Origin: Sipunculus nudus
Taxonomy: Eukaryota; Annelida; Sipuncula; Golfingiida; Sipunculidae
Assembly: GCA_026874595.1 (NCBI GenBank)
Contig: CM049314.1
Span: forward strand, 34,110,229 to 34,174,228
DNA: 64,000 nt
Direction of reading: 5' to 3'
The position numbers and the translations under genes are program-made. Below are positions 25,101 through 34,760 of the stretch, piece by piece. Positions within the stretch are counted from its first letter, which is position 1; every line of letters starts with the position of its first letter. The notes below the pieces were generated by a model. That model saw only the letters and a program-made list of their open reading frames with translations, did not search any database and was not told the DNA's origin.

Positions 25101-27766
25101 ATTGCACTGGCAACACAAATATAACCTCTTGTTTTGCACTCATGACACGTAAAAGGTCCATTGGGACATCATATCTACCTGACCTAATTGTATAAAAGTT
25201 GTAAACCGGCCGCGTAAGGCTGCCTTTCCATGAGCGCGACGCCTTTGCCACGCGACATACCACGCGACATGCCCCGTGTGTAATCGCGCCGCCAGAACGT
25301 TTCCATGAACGTGATTTTTTCTGCGATACAATGCAGTGGAGCTCTGTTGCTGCAGCCATGTTTCCCTGCAAAAATATCGCCTGGTGAAGGGTTCGCCTAG
25401 CGGGTCGTTGAACGCGTGTTGCAGAAATCACTACATGCGCGATTTTCGCCGCGCGACATTTTTGTCGCACAGGATGTCGCGCGGGAACCCGGGTCCATGG
25501 AAAGGCTATATGGTTAAAACACTAGAGCGATTCTGCCGCTGTCGCAACCCCATCGCAGACAAATCGCGTTAATGGAAAGGCAGCCTAATGCTGGGTCTGA
25601 AATGCCTGCTTTGACCTACAGGGAATGTTGTTGTTTTCCCCAAGCACATACTAACCAAGTTTGAAAATGATGAAATAGCTGTTCAAAATGGCAAAGTAAT
25701 GGTGAATACCAATAATCCTGTCTTACACCTAATTCCGTTTTAGCATACAAGTTTCAAAGTCATAACAACTATGTCAGATACATGGTTTTCTAGCTGAGTT
25801 AAATAAAATAAGACACCTTTGATAGGTATGTTTAATTCTCACTACAAATCGAGAATGATCCTTTAATGTTTTGCAGGAGGTAAATTTGAAACTGTCTAAG
25901 GGCTGTTGTTTGATCCATTGTTGACAACCCAAAATTAAGAAAAATGTGGTCATTTGGATACATATCAATGTAATTGTAACAAAATGAGCAATCAAACAGA
26001 TTCCTGTTTCTTTTTTTTGTTTAAACTGGAATATTCTTTTGATTGATGTGATTAGGATGATATGGAAGTTGGGCAAAATAAACCAAAGGGCCCATGAAAA
26101 AAAAATCAAGTTCAAGAAAGGCTTTCATTAAAGTTTGTATGGTGTTTTTGGTAGATGGGTTCACTGAAGGTTAGAATATTACAACCAATCTCAGAAAAAA
26201 AAATAAAATTCCATAGTTTATGATACAGTTTTTCACAGTAAAAGAAAGCCACATGTTTGAGTTGATTTATTGATTTCTTAGGGTTTTAAAGAGTATACTC
26301 GCTGGGAAACATCTCCATGTGTTACCTGAAAAAAGGGTATATTTCTGGCAACTGTCTGCATCAAATTCACTGGGGGTTTTCACAAGTGTATTCAAGGGTA
26401 TCCACAACATTTGCAAGTTTTTTTGGTTTTTTTTTTCCAAGTCATTTTAAGATTAATTCAGTCAAAACTAAATTAATATTAGACCCCATTATTCTTTTTT
26501 TTCATTTTACACCTGGTATGGTGCTTTTTTATTTTATTTTTGTTTAATTTTAGATAATGTTCCCATGATAGTTTAATAATATTAAAAAAAAATTTAAATA
26601 GATCATTATTCTAATAACCCAGTATGAGTTAGCTACTTTTTATTGAGCTCATGTTAACTTTATGACAGTTTATAGAAAACATTTATTCAGGTATTTTTGC
26701 TCAACCATGTTTCTTTCCTGCTTAAAATTTAAACTTTGTATAAATAAAAAATCCCATGTAGAAGTGTGTCACTGTCTGAAAACTAAACTGATTATCACTC
26801 TTTGTGATATTACAGTGATGAGTTATAATGTTATTCATGCAGGTACAGTTATCATAGCTAATTATTACAGGTATGATAATTACAGCTAATTGTTACAGGT
26901 ATGATAATTACAGTATATTATTACAGGTATGACATTCTCAACCAGAAATACCTCAAAGAAAAAGACCACAAGGAAAGAGTTGAACTTGATTTCAAGGTAC
27001 GTATAAAAGTATCTCTTAATGAATAGAGATATTTTGTAAGTTTGCAGTTTTGCAGTTGAACAAATTTAATTTTTAATTATAGAATAAGGTTTGATGTTTT
27101 CACTAGTTTATATCCCTGATGTATGTAGAAGGGAAATCTTTTACAAGTGCTTCTGTTTAAAAACAAATCTGCAAATTAATCCATGTTTAATCATAATTTT
27201 TTCAAATCAGTGTTTGCTGATTTCTCGGACAATTTTCTTTGATTGCTTTGTCTGAGAGCCTAATGTCCTGTATACAAGGCTAATAATATGATCATGTTCT
27301 TTATCAAGTGTAATAAGACATTCTTCAATCTTCTTGTTTTAAGAGTTACTCAATGGTAACAAATTGCCCATACTTGCAGTTCAGGTCTTTGTATGACTAA
27401 TGTCTTGTTTACAAGGCTAATAATATGATCATGTTCTTTATCAAGTGTAATAAGACATTCTTCAATCTTCTTGTTTTAAGAGTTACACAGTGGTAACAAA
27501 TTGCCCATACTTGCAGTTCAGGTCTCTGTATGACTACTGTCTTGTATACAAGGCTAATAAAGTTATCACATTTTGTATCCAGTGTATTGAGACATGCTTT
27601 GAACTTCTTGTTTTAGGAGTTACAAGACGATTACAGACGATTCATGGACTACACAGATGGCAGGTACCACTCTGACTACATGATGCGACTGCGTAATCAC
27701 GGCCTGAAAATCGCACAAAAGAAAGTCAGTGTGGTCACATATGAAGACATTGAGCGCCTAAAATGA
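13319..27766 (+). CDS. C6orf163-like coiled-coil protein, seven coding exons
   Basis: Coding exons 13319-13427, 21306-21487, 23233-23309, 23635-23803, 24897-25024, 26927-26996 and 27617-27766 join without a frame break (885 nt, 294 residues plus TGA). Every intron is GT-AG. After a short head (1-36) with VTHRNIV, the chain is dominated by Glu, Lys, Ala, Arg and Gln in heptad-like order (about 45-240), i.e. a long coiled coil. It ends with FMDYTDGRYHSDYM and a basic tail. From memory, the layout, the length and the motif TH-x-x-I-x-D-L/I-G resemble vertebrate C6orf163 (about 330 aa), a poorly studied protein. Function is unknown. An additional exon in the 7.9-kb first intron cannot be excluded, although exon 1 and exon 2 fit in phase. 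AATAAA signals lie at 27844, 27933 and 27948. Confidence 0.75.
13655..13725. repeat. Imperfect hairpin
   Basis: AGCTTGTCACCCCAAACGAC is nearly the reverse complement of the segment GACGATGGGGTGACAGTACA some 20 bases later. Part of it belongs to the inverted copy of the 5.1-5.35 kb segment. Confidence 0.5.
13660..13960 (-). pseudogene. Inverted, degenerate copy of the 5.1-5.35 kb segment
   Basis: Minus strand reads ATGGAGACGAG, then AACTGCTGCACGAATACAC followed by GTAAGTCAACCGTG, then CCAACAGAATAACGTCACTT, matching 5091-5350 on the plus strand. Its frame ends after SRSR at a TGA, while the 5-kb copy stays open. It is either a pseudogenised paralogue or an interspersed repeat. Confidence 0.4.
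14739..14805. repeat. (TA)n microsatellite
   Basis: Uninterrupted TA dinucleotides inside the foldback element. The minus-strand ORF with an (IY)n run is an artefact of this tract. Confidence 0.95.
15631..15656 (+). repeat. Poly-C run
   Basis: A run of about 25 C. Directly to its right starts a SINE-like piece (15665-15770). Confidence 0.9.
15665..15770 (-). mobile_element. SINE fragment, partner of 20895-21165
   Basis: GACCGTGAAAAATCTCATGG then CTCCTCGGCTGATACTCG matches, with changes, the end of the element at about 21110-21150 (GACGGTGAAAAACCTCACCG then CCTCGGCTGAGATTCG). Partial copy only. Confidence 0.45.
16127..16171. repeat. (TA)n microsatellite
   Basis: About 22 TA units, inside the foldback element. 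Confidence 0.95.
17140..17310 (-). mobile_element. tRNA-derived SINE copy
   Basis: On the minus strand TGGCGCATTGGTAGCGCACA looks like a polymerase III A box region and GGTTTGAGACC like a B box. A diverged copy with the same downstream sequence (ACCAGTTG..GTGGGGATATTT, then TTAAAATGAGGGTTAA) is at about 20065-20270. No intact cloverleaf, so not called a tRNA gene. Confidence 0.5.
18065..18200. repeat. AATTGGAATT-rich repeat, second block
   Basis: Same phrase set as 6660-6860 (TGAATTGGAATTGAAGG, GGAATTGATTTGGAATTGG). Confidence 0.6.
18690..18850 (-). repeat. Inverted repeat pair, left member
   Basis: The reverse complement (TTGGTCCGTTTGGACGACTC ... GAGCACCAGTACCAGG ... CTGGAGGTTTCC) matches 19380-19510 on the plus strand (GTCCCGTTTGGACAACTC ... 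GAGCACCAGTACCGGG). Diverged copies about 550 bp apart, in intron 1 of the coiled-coil gene. Confidence 0.65.
19380..19510 (+). repeat. Inverted repeat pair, right member
   Basis: Partner of 18690-18850. Both contain a short TA tract after GGTTTCC. Confidence 0.65.
20065..20270 (-). mobile_element. tRNA-derived SINE copy, diverged
   Basis: Second copy of the 17140-17310 element; the A-box region is more eroded. Confidence 0.45.
20895..21165 (-). mobile_element. GC-rich SINE-like element
   Basis: Minus strand begins GATCGTGGGTTCGAATCTCA (B-box-like) and the far end has GGGCGGTAGCACTCGC (A-box-like on the plus strand). It stands out as GC-rich against the intron, and lies about 140 bp before exon 2 of the coiled-coil gene. 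Confidence 0.5.
21306..21487 (+). CDS. Coiled-coil gene exon 2
   Basis: Acceptor TTTTACAG, donor AAATGG|GTGAGT; residues 37-97. Heptad-rich: EKSKAVQEALEAAEQRH, then KAALRRLKHEL, then DEQKKALERQKW. Confidence 0.85.
23233..23309 (+). CDS. Coiled-coil gene exon 3
   Basis: Acceptor ATCATACAG, donor AAAAG|GTGGGA (non-consensus +4); residues 98-122, FFEDLAKRVARQRDLAEE then ERIRELK. It leaves two bases (AG), completed by A at 23635 to Arg. Confidence 0.8.
23461..23646 (+). repeat. 32-bp tandem array containing the exon 4 acceptor
   Basis: Acceptor-like ACAG|ACAGTTTGAGAT recurs with AG ending at 23474, 23506 (mutated to AA), 23538, 23570, 23602 and the true site 23634, i.e. exactly every 32 bp. Each unit carries the 3' end of the intron and the first dozen bases of exon 4. 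Each intact upstream copy I read (23538, 23570, 23602) runs into a stop when read as exon start. Confidence 0.9.
23635..23803 (+). CDS. Coiled-coil gene exon 4
   Basis: Acceptor TTATTACAG, donor GCTCGG|GTAAGC; residues 123-179: QFEMAKDDALKEQWEECE, then ACAALRKQLRNDFILEKEQ, then ANALAKAR. The acceptor is the last of a 32-bp tandem array (see repeat 23461-23646). Confidence 0.85.
23920..24375 (+). mobile_element. MITE with CAGGGCTTGACATTAAC ends, copy 1
   Basis: 456 bp; left end CAGGGCTTGACATTAACTG, right end (reverse complement) CAGGGTTCAACATTAACTTT. Internally rich in TTGCC...GGGCAAG phrases. Other copies lie at 44144-44358 and 44358-44634. No ORF. Confidence 0.65.
24762..24773 (+). repeat. 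Poly-G run
   Basis: About 12 G, 120 bp before exon 5 of the coiled-coil gene. Confidence 0.8.
24897..25024 (+). CDS. Coiled-coil gene exon 5
   Basis: Acceptor GGTAAACAG, donor CAAGA|GTAAGT; residues 180-221: EQFKIREKAAIERTRQECQ, then KEAAEEAARVARQHAAEL, then KKKQQ. Leaves GA, completed by G at 26927. Confidence 0.85.
25215..25587. mobile_element. GC-rich MITE in intron 5 of the coiled-coil gene
   Basis: 373 bp with inverted ends TAAGGCTGCCTTTCCATGAG and TAGGCTGCCTTTCCATTAAC (reverse complement of right end), TA at both flanks. CpG-rich interior (CGCGACAT, GTCGCGCGGG) unlike its surroundings. The 134-aa ORF across it is not a gene. Confidence 0.7.
26829..26938 (+). repeat. 28-bp tandem array containing the exon 6 acceptor
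   Basis: AG ends fall at 26842, 26870, 26898 and the true 26926, exactly 28 bp apart. The unit is TTACAGGTATGATAATTACA-like; the first copy is degenerate (GCAGGTACAGTTATCATA). Use of any upstream copy gives an early stop (for example EYDNYS then stop). Confidence 0.9.
26927..26996 (+). CDS. Coiled-coil gene exon 6
   Basis: Acceptor TTATTACAG, donor TTCAAG|GTACGT; residues 222-245, EYDILNQKYLKEKDHKER then VELDFK. Its acceptor is the last of a 28-bp tandem array. Confidence 0.85.
27250..27619 (+). repeat. 137-bp tandem array containing the exon 7 acceptor
   Basis: CTTCTTGTTTTA-AGAGTTAC occurs with its G at 27336, 27473 and, at the true acceptor, 27610: twice 137 bp. Copies two and three are nearly full length (27346-27482, 27483-27619); the first is partial. 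The upstream copies read TTTTAAGAG where the true site reads TTTTAGGAG. Confidence 0.9.
27617..27766 (+). CDS. Coiled-coil gene exon 7 (last)
   Basis: Acceptor CTTGTTTTAG; residues 246-294 then TGA at 27764-27766. It encodes ELQDDYRRFMDYTDGRYH, then SDYMMRLRNHGLKIAQKK, ending in YEDIERLK. The non-coiled, aromatic centre is the part most reminiscent of the C6orf163 C-terminus. Confidence 0.85.
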   Translation, partial: ELQDDYRRFMDYTDGRYHSDYMMRLRNHGLKIAQKKVSVVTYEDIERLK

Positions 27767-29234
27767 TCTGATAAATTCCTGAAGCTGTGCCCTGATTAAA
27801 AAAAATTAAATACAGTATTCCACAAAATACAGTCATCTGTCCTAATAAAGGCAGCTCACAATCCAACTAGAACTGAAGCTTTGGCAGTAAATTATTGATA
27901 TCTTTAAATCTTACATCTAGAGCTACATGTTGAATAAATTCTCACAGAATAAAGAAATAATAATTCCTGGTTTAACAGGAAACTTTCATACCCTAGAGTA
28001 TGCGGAATGTTTTAAAACTTATTAGTATTCAAAAACTTTTGAACGTATGAACATTAATAATGGTAATGCCCTCTTAATAAGCAACACAAATCCCCTATGA
28101 ATTGTCAGAACCTTTTAATTGACTTTCTTGATTGTCAGCTGACAGACTTAACCTTGCTGCTGGACCTTATATGAAGGTACAGTCATGCAAAATGGATGGA
28201 TACAAATCGTTAATTCAAGAGGGGTATTTTTTTTATATATATTCAGCTCTCCTGTTGATACCCTTTCACATGACAAATGCAAAACATTTAATATAAGTCT
28301 CCAGTAACAGTTTAACATTCACAAAACAAAATTAATCAGTCTGGATAAACCCAAATTCTATTCTGCATCACGTTTGATTGCCTTGCAGTGTACACCAGTA
28401 TGTACACCAAAGGGTATAGACAGAAGTGTGGACCAGTATATAGATACATATTAAATTTAATAATTGTCAAATATTGTTATCAATTTTCTGTCCATTACTG
28501 AAACATCATTAAAGTATTACTAATCGAGTCATACCAAACTTTATAATTTATATTACTTTTTAATAACCTTTGAGAACAGTCTTCTTGGACTGTTTCCTAT
28601 ATCTTATAGATCCTGCAGTGAGTATTATTTTTATTTTTAATCAATGTGTTTTAACTTTAAATGGCCAGCTTATTAATATGCCATAGACATATCCTTATAA
28701 AAATTCTTTGCCCAAACATTTAAAGCTGAGTGATTATTTCAGATGGTACTCGCATGTGATTGTAATAATCCAGTATTCACAATCGCAAAACCTCAAGGGC
28801 CCAAAGCCAATAAAAAAAAAGATGTTTTTAGTGATGAAGAATGAAGAAGCATATTTCTAATTGTAAATCAGTCAGCCTTTCTTAGTGCCAAATTTATTGG
28901 TTGTGTTACTGTGCTTCATATTTATATATTTATATATCATATCAAATGTTGAGTATTATTATATAAAATGAATTAATGTATCAGTATTTGTATCTGGCCA
29001 TAACTATGATAGATCCCTCGAGTCAGCTTGTACAGAACATATTTTCAGAGTCTTTGCTGTCCAATTCACAATGTACCAATACCCAGTATTTATTCAGAAT
29101 ATATTGTATTTACTCCTATAAGTATTAGTATTTACTGTATATATTAAAGTATTTAAACACTTGTTTCTGTTAAGCACATACTTGTCAGATTGTTAATAAG
29201 TCACATATTATCAATATAAAATTGAGAACTTCAG
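27767..29234. other. 3' UTR and intergenic sequence
   Basis: The 3' UTR of the coiled-coil gene probably ends after AATAAA at 27844-27849 or at 27933/27948. Beyond that, no ORF, RNA gene or repeat that I recognise. Confidence 0.45.
27844..27849 (+). terminator. Candidate polyadenylation signal of the coiled-coil gene
   Basis: AATAAA 77 bases after the TGA; further AATAAA at 27933 and 27948. Confidence 0.45.
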
Positions 29235-29400
29235 TACAGTGAAACCTGTGTCATGGGACCACCCATGGGACTAGCCAGAAGTGGTCTTAATTCACAGGTG
29301 GTCTTATTGGATAGGTCAGTTGTAGCCAATGTGAATGCTTTCGGCTCACCCAAGGGTGATCTTAATAGGCAGGTGGTCTTATAAGACAGGTTCCACTGTA
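29235..29400. mobile_element. TACAGT-ended MITE, copy 1
   Basis: 166 bp, ends TACAGTGAAACCTGTGTC and TACAGTGGAACCTGTCTTAT (reverse complement). Interior carries GGTGGTCTTA repeats. Related copies at 57253-57423 and 60254-60433, a looser relative at 45422-45615. Ends of this type fit pogo/Tigger-like elements (inference). Confidence 0.65.
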
Positions 29401-30524
29401 TAAGATTAAAAGGCCAAACATTATCAAGACCAGTTTAAGAAACGTTACTGTGATATTACAGAGGTTGGCATGAACACTTACCATTACCAGTTATTACTTT
29501 AAGCTGTATTATAAACTGTATCCTTATTGATAGGCTATGTTTACATAATCAGAATTATAATTTTAACCTGAACAGCCTTCTGCCATATACATATATGCCT
29601 CCTTTAAGCAAGTGGTCAGATATGCATATCACTTTAAGGGGAAATTAATCTATACTCATTATCTAACTTTATGAAGGTGCTTATAAATTTGTCATGATTG
29701 TTAGTGACTTTGGTGTGTTTAGCATATCAGTATTAGATTTTAAACATAAATAGAGAGATTATATTTTACATGTCAATTATTATAACAAGAAATTATAGCG
29801 TCATATAGTACCAAGAAGATACACAGGATGTGTGGTAGAGTTGTGATGGGCAGTAGCTGTAAATTTTTATGAGCAGTTAATCAAACTAGATGTTTGTGTT
29901 GTAATGGCTCTGTGAAAAATGGAGGGCTAATATTAGAGACTTATACTGTGGTTGCCATTTTGTTTGCAAGAGTTTCAAATTCATGATATTTGCGACAGGG
30001 AAATTAGTGCAAAAAAAAAACCCTTTTGATTAAGATTATCCATCATCAAAGGGAAATTGTAGAGCAAAACATTGATATATAAGATATGATAGATCTTGCA
30101 TGTAACTCTGAACCAGTGACTGTTATAATAAATGATCAAATCTTTCAAATAATCTGTCGATAATGAACAAGAATTTCCCCTTGTTCAATGCTGCCTTGAG
30201 TCTTCGTCCAATTTTTACGATTTGTGTAAAGATTATTTAATACAACTAAATCAGAATAAGATTTATATGAAGTATATTGTGTAGTTTACAATATGGACAA
30301 ATTGCGAAAATATAATCCTCGCGAAACAATGATAATATGAAAATCGCAAAATTTGAAACCCCACGAATATGAAGCTAACCACAGTATTGGGCCTGTACCT
30401 CATCAGGTAGAATGGAAATTGTACGTACACCATCGCATGGATGTACATCAATGAGAAGAGTACATAAGAAAGAAAACTAAAATGCAGAATTGGGTTCAAC
30501 TGCAGATGCACATGAATTTTGATA
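29401..30524. other. Intergenic, nothing recognised
   Basis: AT-rich, no supported gene. Confidence 0.4.
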
Positions 30525-30994
30525 TTAAAGGGGCCCATTCTGATATCTGGTGTTTATTAAATAAAGATAATCCCTTGAATCTTTTATAGAAATACGCCTG
30601 AAAACGATGATCCAACCTCACAACTGTAGGCTGTTCATTTTGTTTATATCCACATAGTTATGTGTGTGGGGGGGGGGGGGGGGGCAGCCAAAATACTAGT
30701 AATCCACTCATATTCAACAAAGACATCTGGTGGCAAGTCAAATGAACCATTTTGCGAGTAGTGATCTTTCAACTTCTGCACATATGCAGCCAACCACCTT
30801 AGGTAGTGGTTTTTCTGTTTGTAAACATTGGTGCATGCACCGTGTTTACAAACAGCTTATAGATAAACAAGCTCATCCATCCGTCACAGAGGCGTTATGA
30901 GACTTTACCTTGACAGGAATTACTTGCAGCTCAATATTATGTACACAGAGTAAGCCATAAATCCTTTATATTCTACAGGAATCGCTGGCTTTAA
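30525..30994 (-). mobile_element. TTAA-flanked MITE, copy 2 (inverted)
   Basis: 470 bp between TTAA sites, starting TTAAAGGGGCCCATTC. Aligns in reverse to 10733-11199 (shared TTTTGTTTATATC, GTTTGTAAACATTG, GTTTACAAAC, ATAAACAAG). The most diverged of the three copies, with an 18-base G run inside. Confidence 0.65.
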
Positions 30995-32163
30995 AATGTT
31001 GAGTTGTATTCAAATGCACAGTTATTGGTAAACCTGCAAAATGCTGTTTCAAAATGCTGTCTCAGATTATAGTAACCAAAAAAGCACTTTAAGAAACATG
31101 TAACATTTTAAAATAATATATTCAGCCATGATGGGTTTAGCAGCTCCTACTCTCATAAAATAATAGTTCCTATAGCTCTTCCACTTTGTTTCTGCTTCAT
31201 CAACCTATTATGACATTAAGACTATCTTTCAATTTATCGTAGCCATGTATTTGTCTCCAGTAAAACGGGGACGGGTTACCAGTTAGGCCAGTCCAGACCA
31301 CCCTCTTGCCAGTATTGTCACAGTTGTTTAAACAAGGCTGACCTGATGCCAGCTTAGCGCCTGGGTAGCAGAGGCCCGTGTGCTGGTGGATAGGCCAATG
31401 TTGGTTCGATATAAATAATGTCTTAATATCATAATAGGTGTATGAAGCAGGAACTAAGTGGAAGCATAATGACCGATTATTTAATATAAGTAGGCAGCTT
31501 CTTGTTCTTCACTACTTTATATACAAATACCTCATCAAAATACAATTAAAGTGCAAATGCATTTGGTAATTTTTATCAAATTTGCTTTTGTATTTTAAAT
31601 GAGCTGACTTGCATTTGAACCCAACCCCACTATAGATCAAAGTGGTGCCACTGTATGGATTCATAACAAATTTATGAATGGTCTTTCAGTATATCAGGTT
31701 TTGCCCATATTGCATAAAATAACATGAAAATATTATGCACTCAGTCATCCTAGTGTGGATACTTACCTAAAAAATTGTCATCTTAGTGAAGTCTTCTTTG
31801 GGGATATCCGCAATCATCTGACACTGCAGGAAGTGTTGTTAACATATTTTTGTCCTTTTACTTTAATGGCCAGAAAAAAAATTGAATGAAAATACCTGTT
31901 CATTTCAACAGGTATCTGTAATACCTGATTAGACACTTGATAAGAAGGTGATTTGTTGGTGCTAGAACATGTCAGTCAGTTATCATCATGTTCCCCCTGT
32001 ACTTAGGAGGTTAAGTCATATATTTTGTAGTTATTTGTTTTGTAGGAATTTTAACATTGTAATTAAACAAATATTGTGATGTGCTTTAATATGAAAGTAT
32101 TTTAACATTTCTTTATTTCTTATACCTTTTTACATGTTAATATCAATATTTTTGTAATATCTC

Positions 32164-32166
<3 letters not shown>
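30995..32166. other. Intergenic, nothing recognised
   Basis: AT-rich, no supported gene or repeat. Confidence 0.4.
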
Positions 32167-32217
<51 letters not shown>

Positions 32218-32218
32218 T
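32167..32218. repeat. (TA)n(CA)n microsatellite
   Basis: About 20 TA units followed by a short AC run. Confidence 0.95.
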
Positions 32219-32779
32219 AAACATCCTGAAACAGAATGTGCTGTACAGTTTAAAGTGATATGTCAGTTACAGATTCACTAATATTTGAAGGTTAGCAGTA
32301 AATTTCCAGACTTTTTGCAGGTCATAATGTAACAGCTTATGTATGCATATAAGTAAATGTTCGTTGAAATAGAAGTAGACAGTTATATGCTTATCTGGCT
32401 TTGCAGATCAGAAACTGAAATATTGTACCTTTCTACTCCATGAAGTTGATGGATCTCAGTGTTTGATCTCTCTTTGATAAGAAATCAAAGATATTTGTTA
32501 ACTACCCTGATCCTTATGTAGGTGTACAGTTGTTTCATTGAATAAAATTGTCATCGCAGAAAAAATGTGTATCTGAATTTGTGTATAATATTGAGTGTGT
32601 CAGTTATGAGTGAGCTAACAATACTGTTATAAGTTAAATTGGATTTATTATTGGTTTCACTATCCAATCTCATTCTCAATTTATAAAGTCTTTGGTTATT
32701 CATTAAAACCCTGTGTATATGATTTTACTCTAATTCAAGGTCTCTTGTTACATAATCGATTGGGTGTTGGTTGTTTTAG

Positions 32780-34760
32780 ACAATACTGTCTTCCATGCCT
32801 CCTGAACAGCTTACATTAGGAGTCTCACATGCCTATTGCTCAATATTTACCAGGAGCCCTATGTGCCTCCTTTACAACATCCATCAGGTGTTCCATACGC
32901 ATCCTGTACAATATCCACCAGGTGTTCAACATGCCTCCTGTACAACATCTATCAGGTATTCCACATGCCTCCTGTACACAACCCATAAGGAGTCCCACAT
33001 GACTCATGCACAACATCCATCAGGTGTTCCACATGCCTCCTGTACACAACCCATAAGGTGTTCCACATGCCTCAAATTCATCATCCATCAGAAGTTCCAC
33101 ATGCCTCCTATACATCATCCATTAGGTTTTCAACATGCCTTCTGTACAACATCCATCAGGTTATCCACATGCCTCCTGTACAACACCCAAAAGGAGTCTA
33201 CCATGACTCATGCACAACATCCATCAGGTATTCCACATGCCTCCTGTACACAACCCATAAGGAATCCCACATGACTCATGCACAACATCCATCAGGTGTT
33301 CCACATGCCTCCTGTACACAACCCATAAGGTGTTCCACATACCTCAAATTCATCATCCATCATAAGTTCCACACGCCTCCTATACATCATCCATTAGGTT
33401 TTCAACATGCCTTCTGTACAACATCCATCAGGTTATCCACATGCCTCCTGTACAACACCCAAAAGGAGTCTACCATGACTCATGCACAACATCCATCAGG
33501 TATTCCACATGCCTCCTGTACACAACCCATAAGGAATCCCACATGACTCATGCACAACATCCATCAGGTGTCCCACATGCCTCCTGTACACAACCCATAA
33601 GGTGTTCCACATACCTCAAATTCATCATCCATCAGAAGTTCCACACGCCTCCTATACATCATCCATTAGGTTTTCAACATGCCTTCTGTACAACATCCAT
33701 CAGGTTATCCACATGCCTCCTGTACAACACCCAAAGGAGTCCCACATGCCTCCTGTACAACATCCATCAGGTATTCCACATGCCTCCTGTACACAACCCA
33801 TAAGGAATCCCACATGACTCATGCACAACATCCATAAGGTGTTCCACATGCCTCCTGTACACAACCCATAAGGTGTTCCTCATACCTCAAATTCATCATC
33901 CATCTGAAGTTCCACACGCCTCCTATGCATCATCCATTAGGTTTTCAACATGCCTTCTGTACAACATCCATCAGGTGTTCAACATGCCTCCTGTACAACA
34001 TCCATCAGGTATTCCACATGCCTCCTGTACAACACCCAAAAGGAGTCTACCATGACTCATGCACAACATCCATGATGAGTTTCACATGCCTCCTGTACAA
34101 CATCCATCAGGTGTTTCACATGCCTCAAATTCATTATCCATCTGATGTTCCACATGCCTGCTATTTAACACCCACCAGGTGTTCCACATGCCTCCTGTAC
34201 AACATCCATCAGGAGTTCCACATGCCTCCTGTACGACATCTACTAGGTGTTCCACATGCCTCCTGTACAAAATCCATCAGGAGTTCTACATGGCTTCTGT
34301 ACAACATCTACCAGGTGTTCCACATGCCTCCTGTACAACATCTACCAGGTGTACCACATGCCTCCTGTACAGCACCCATCAGGTGTTCCACATGCCTATT
34401 GTACAACAACCATCAGGTGTTCCACATGCCTATTGTACAACATCCATCAGATGTTCCACATGCCTCCTATACAGCATACATCAGGAGTCCTACATGCCTC
34501 TTGCACAACATACACCAGGAGTCCCACGTCTTCGGTACAATAACCATCAGGTTTTCTACATTCCTCCTTTACAACATTCATCAGGAGTTCCATGTCTCTT
34601 TTTCCACATCTATCAGGTGTACAACATGCCTTCTTTACAACATCAATAAGGAGTCACACATGCCAATTGCTCAATAGTTACCCTATGTGTCTCCTGTACA
34701 ACATACAATAGGAGACCCACATGCCTCTAGTACAACACACAATAGGAGTTACACATATAT
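32780..34760 (+). repeat. 34-bp minisatellite with 272-bp higher-order repeat
   Basis: Unit TGTTCCACATGCCTCCTGTA + CAACATCCATCAGG, measured as exactly 34 bp (for example TGTT at 34384, 34418, 34452). Variant CCTCAAATTCATCATCC recurs at 33070, 33342, 33614 and 33885, i.e. 272, 272 and 271 bp = eight units. The array is free of stops in long stretches of several frames (up to 250 codons), giving a repeated HASCTT/CLLYNIHQ-like product, but this follows from the unit lacking stops. No spacers, so not CRISPR. Confidence 0.95.

Noticed and set aside
25066-25470. 134-codon minus ORF
   Set aside because: Spans a CpG-rich MITE and the opposite strand of coiled-coil intron sequence.
33925-34677. 250-codon ORF as a gene for a repeat protein
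   Set aside because: It follows from a 34-bp unit without stops. Other frames are equally open, the units vary without frame preservation (one unit lacks a base), and there is no start context or splice signal.
32780-34760. Regular 34-bp repeats as a CRISPR array
   Set aside because: Units are directly adjacent with no unique spacers, and the surroundings are animal intron-bearing genes.
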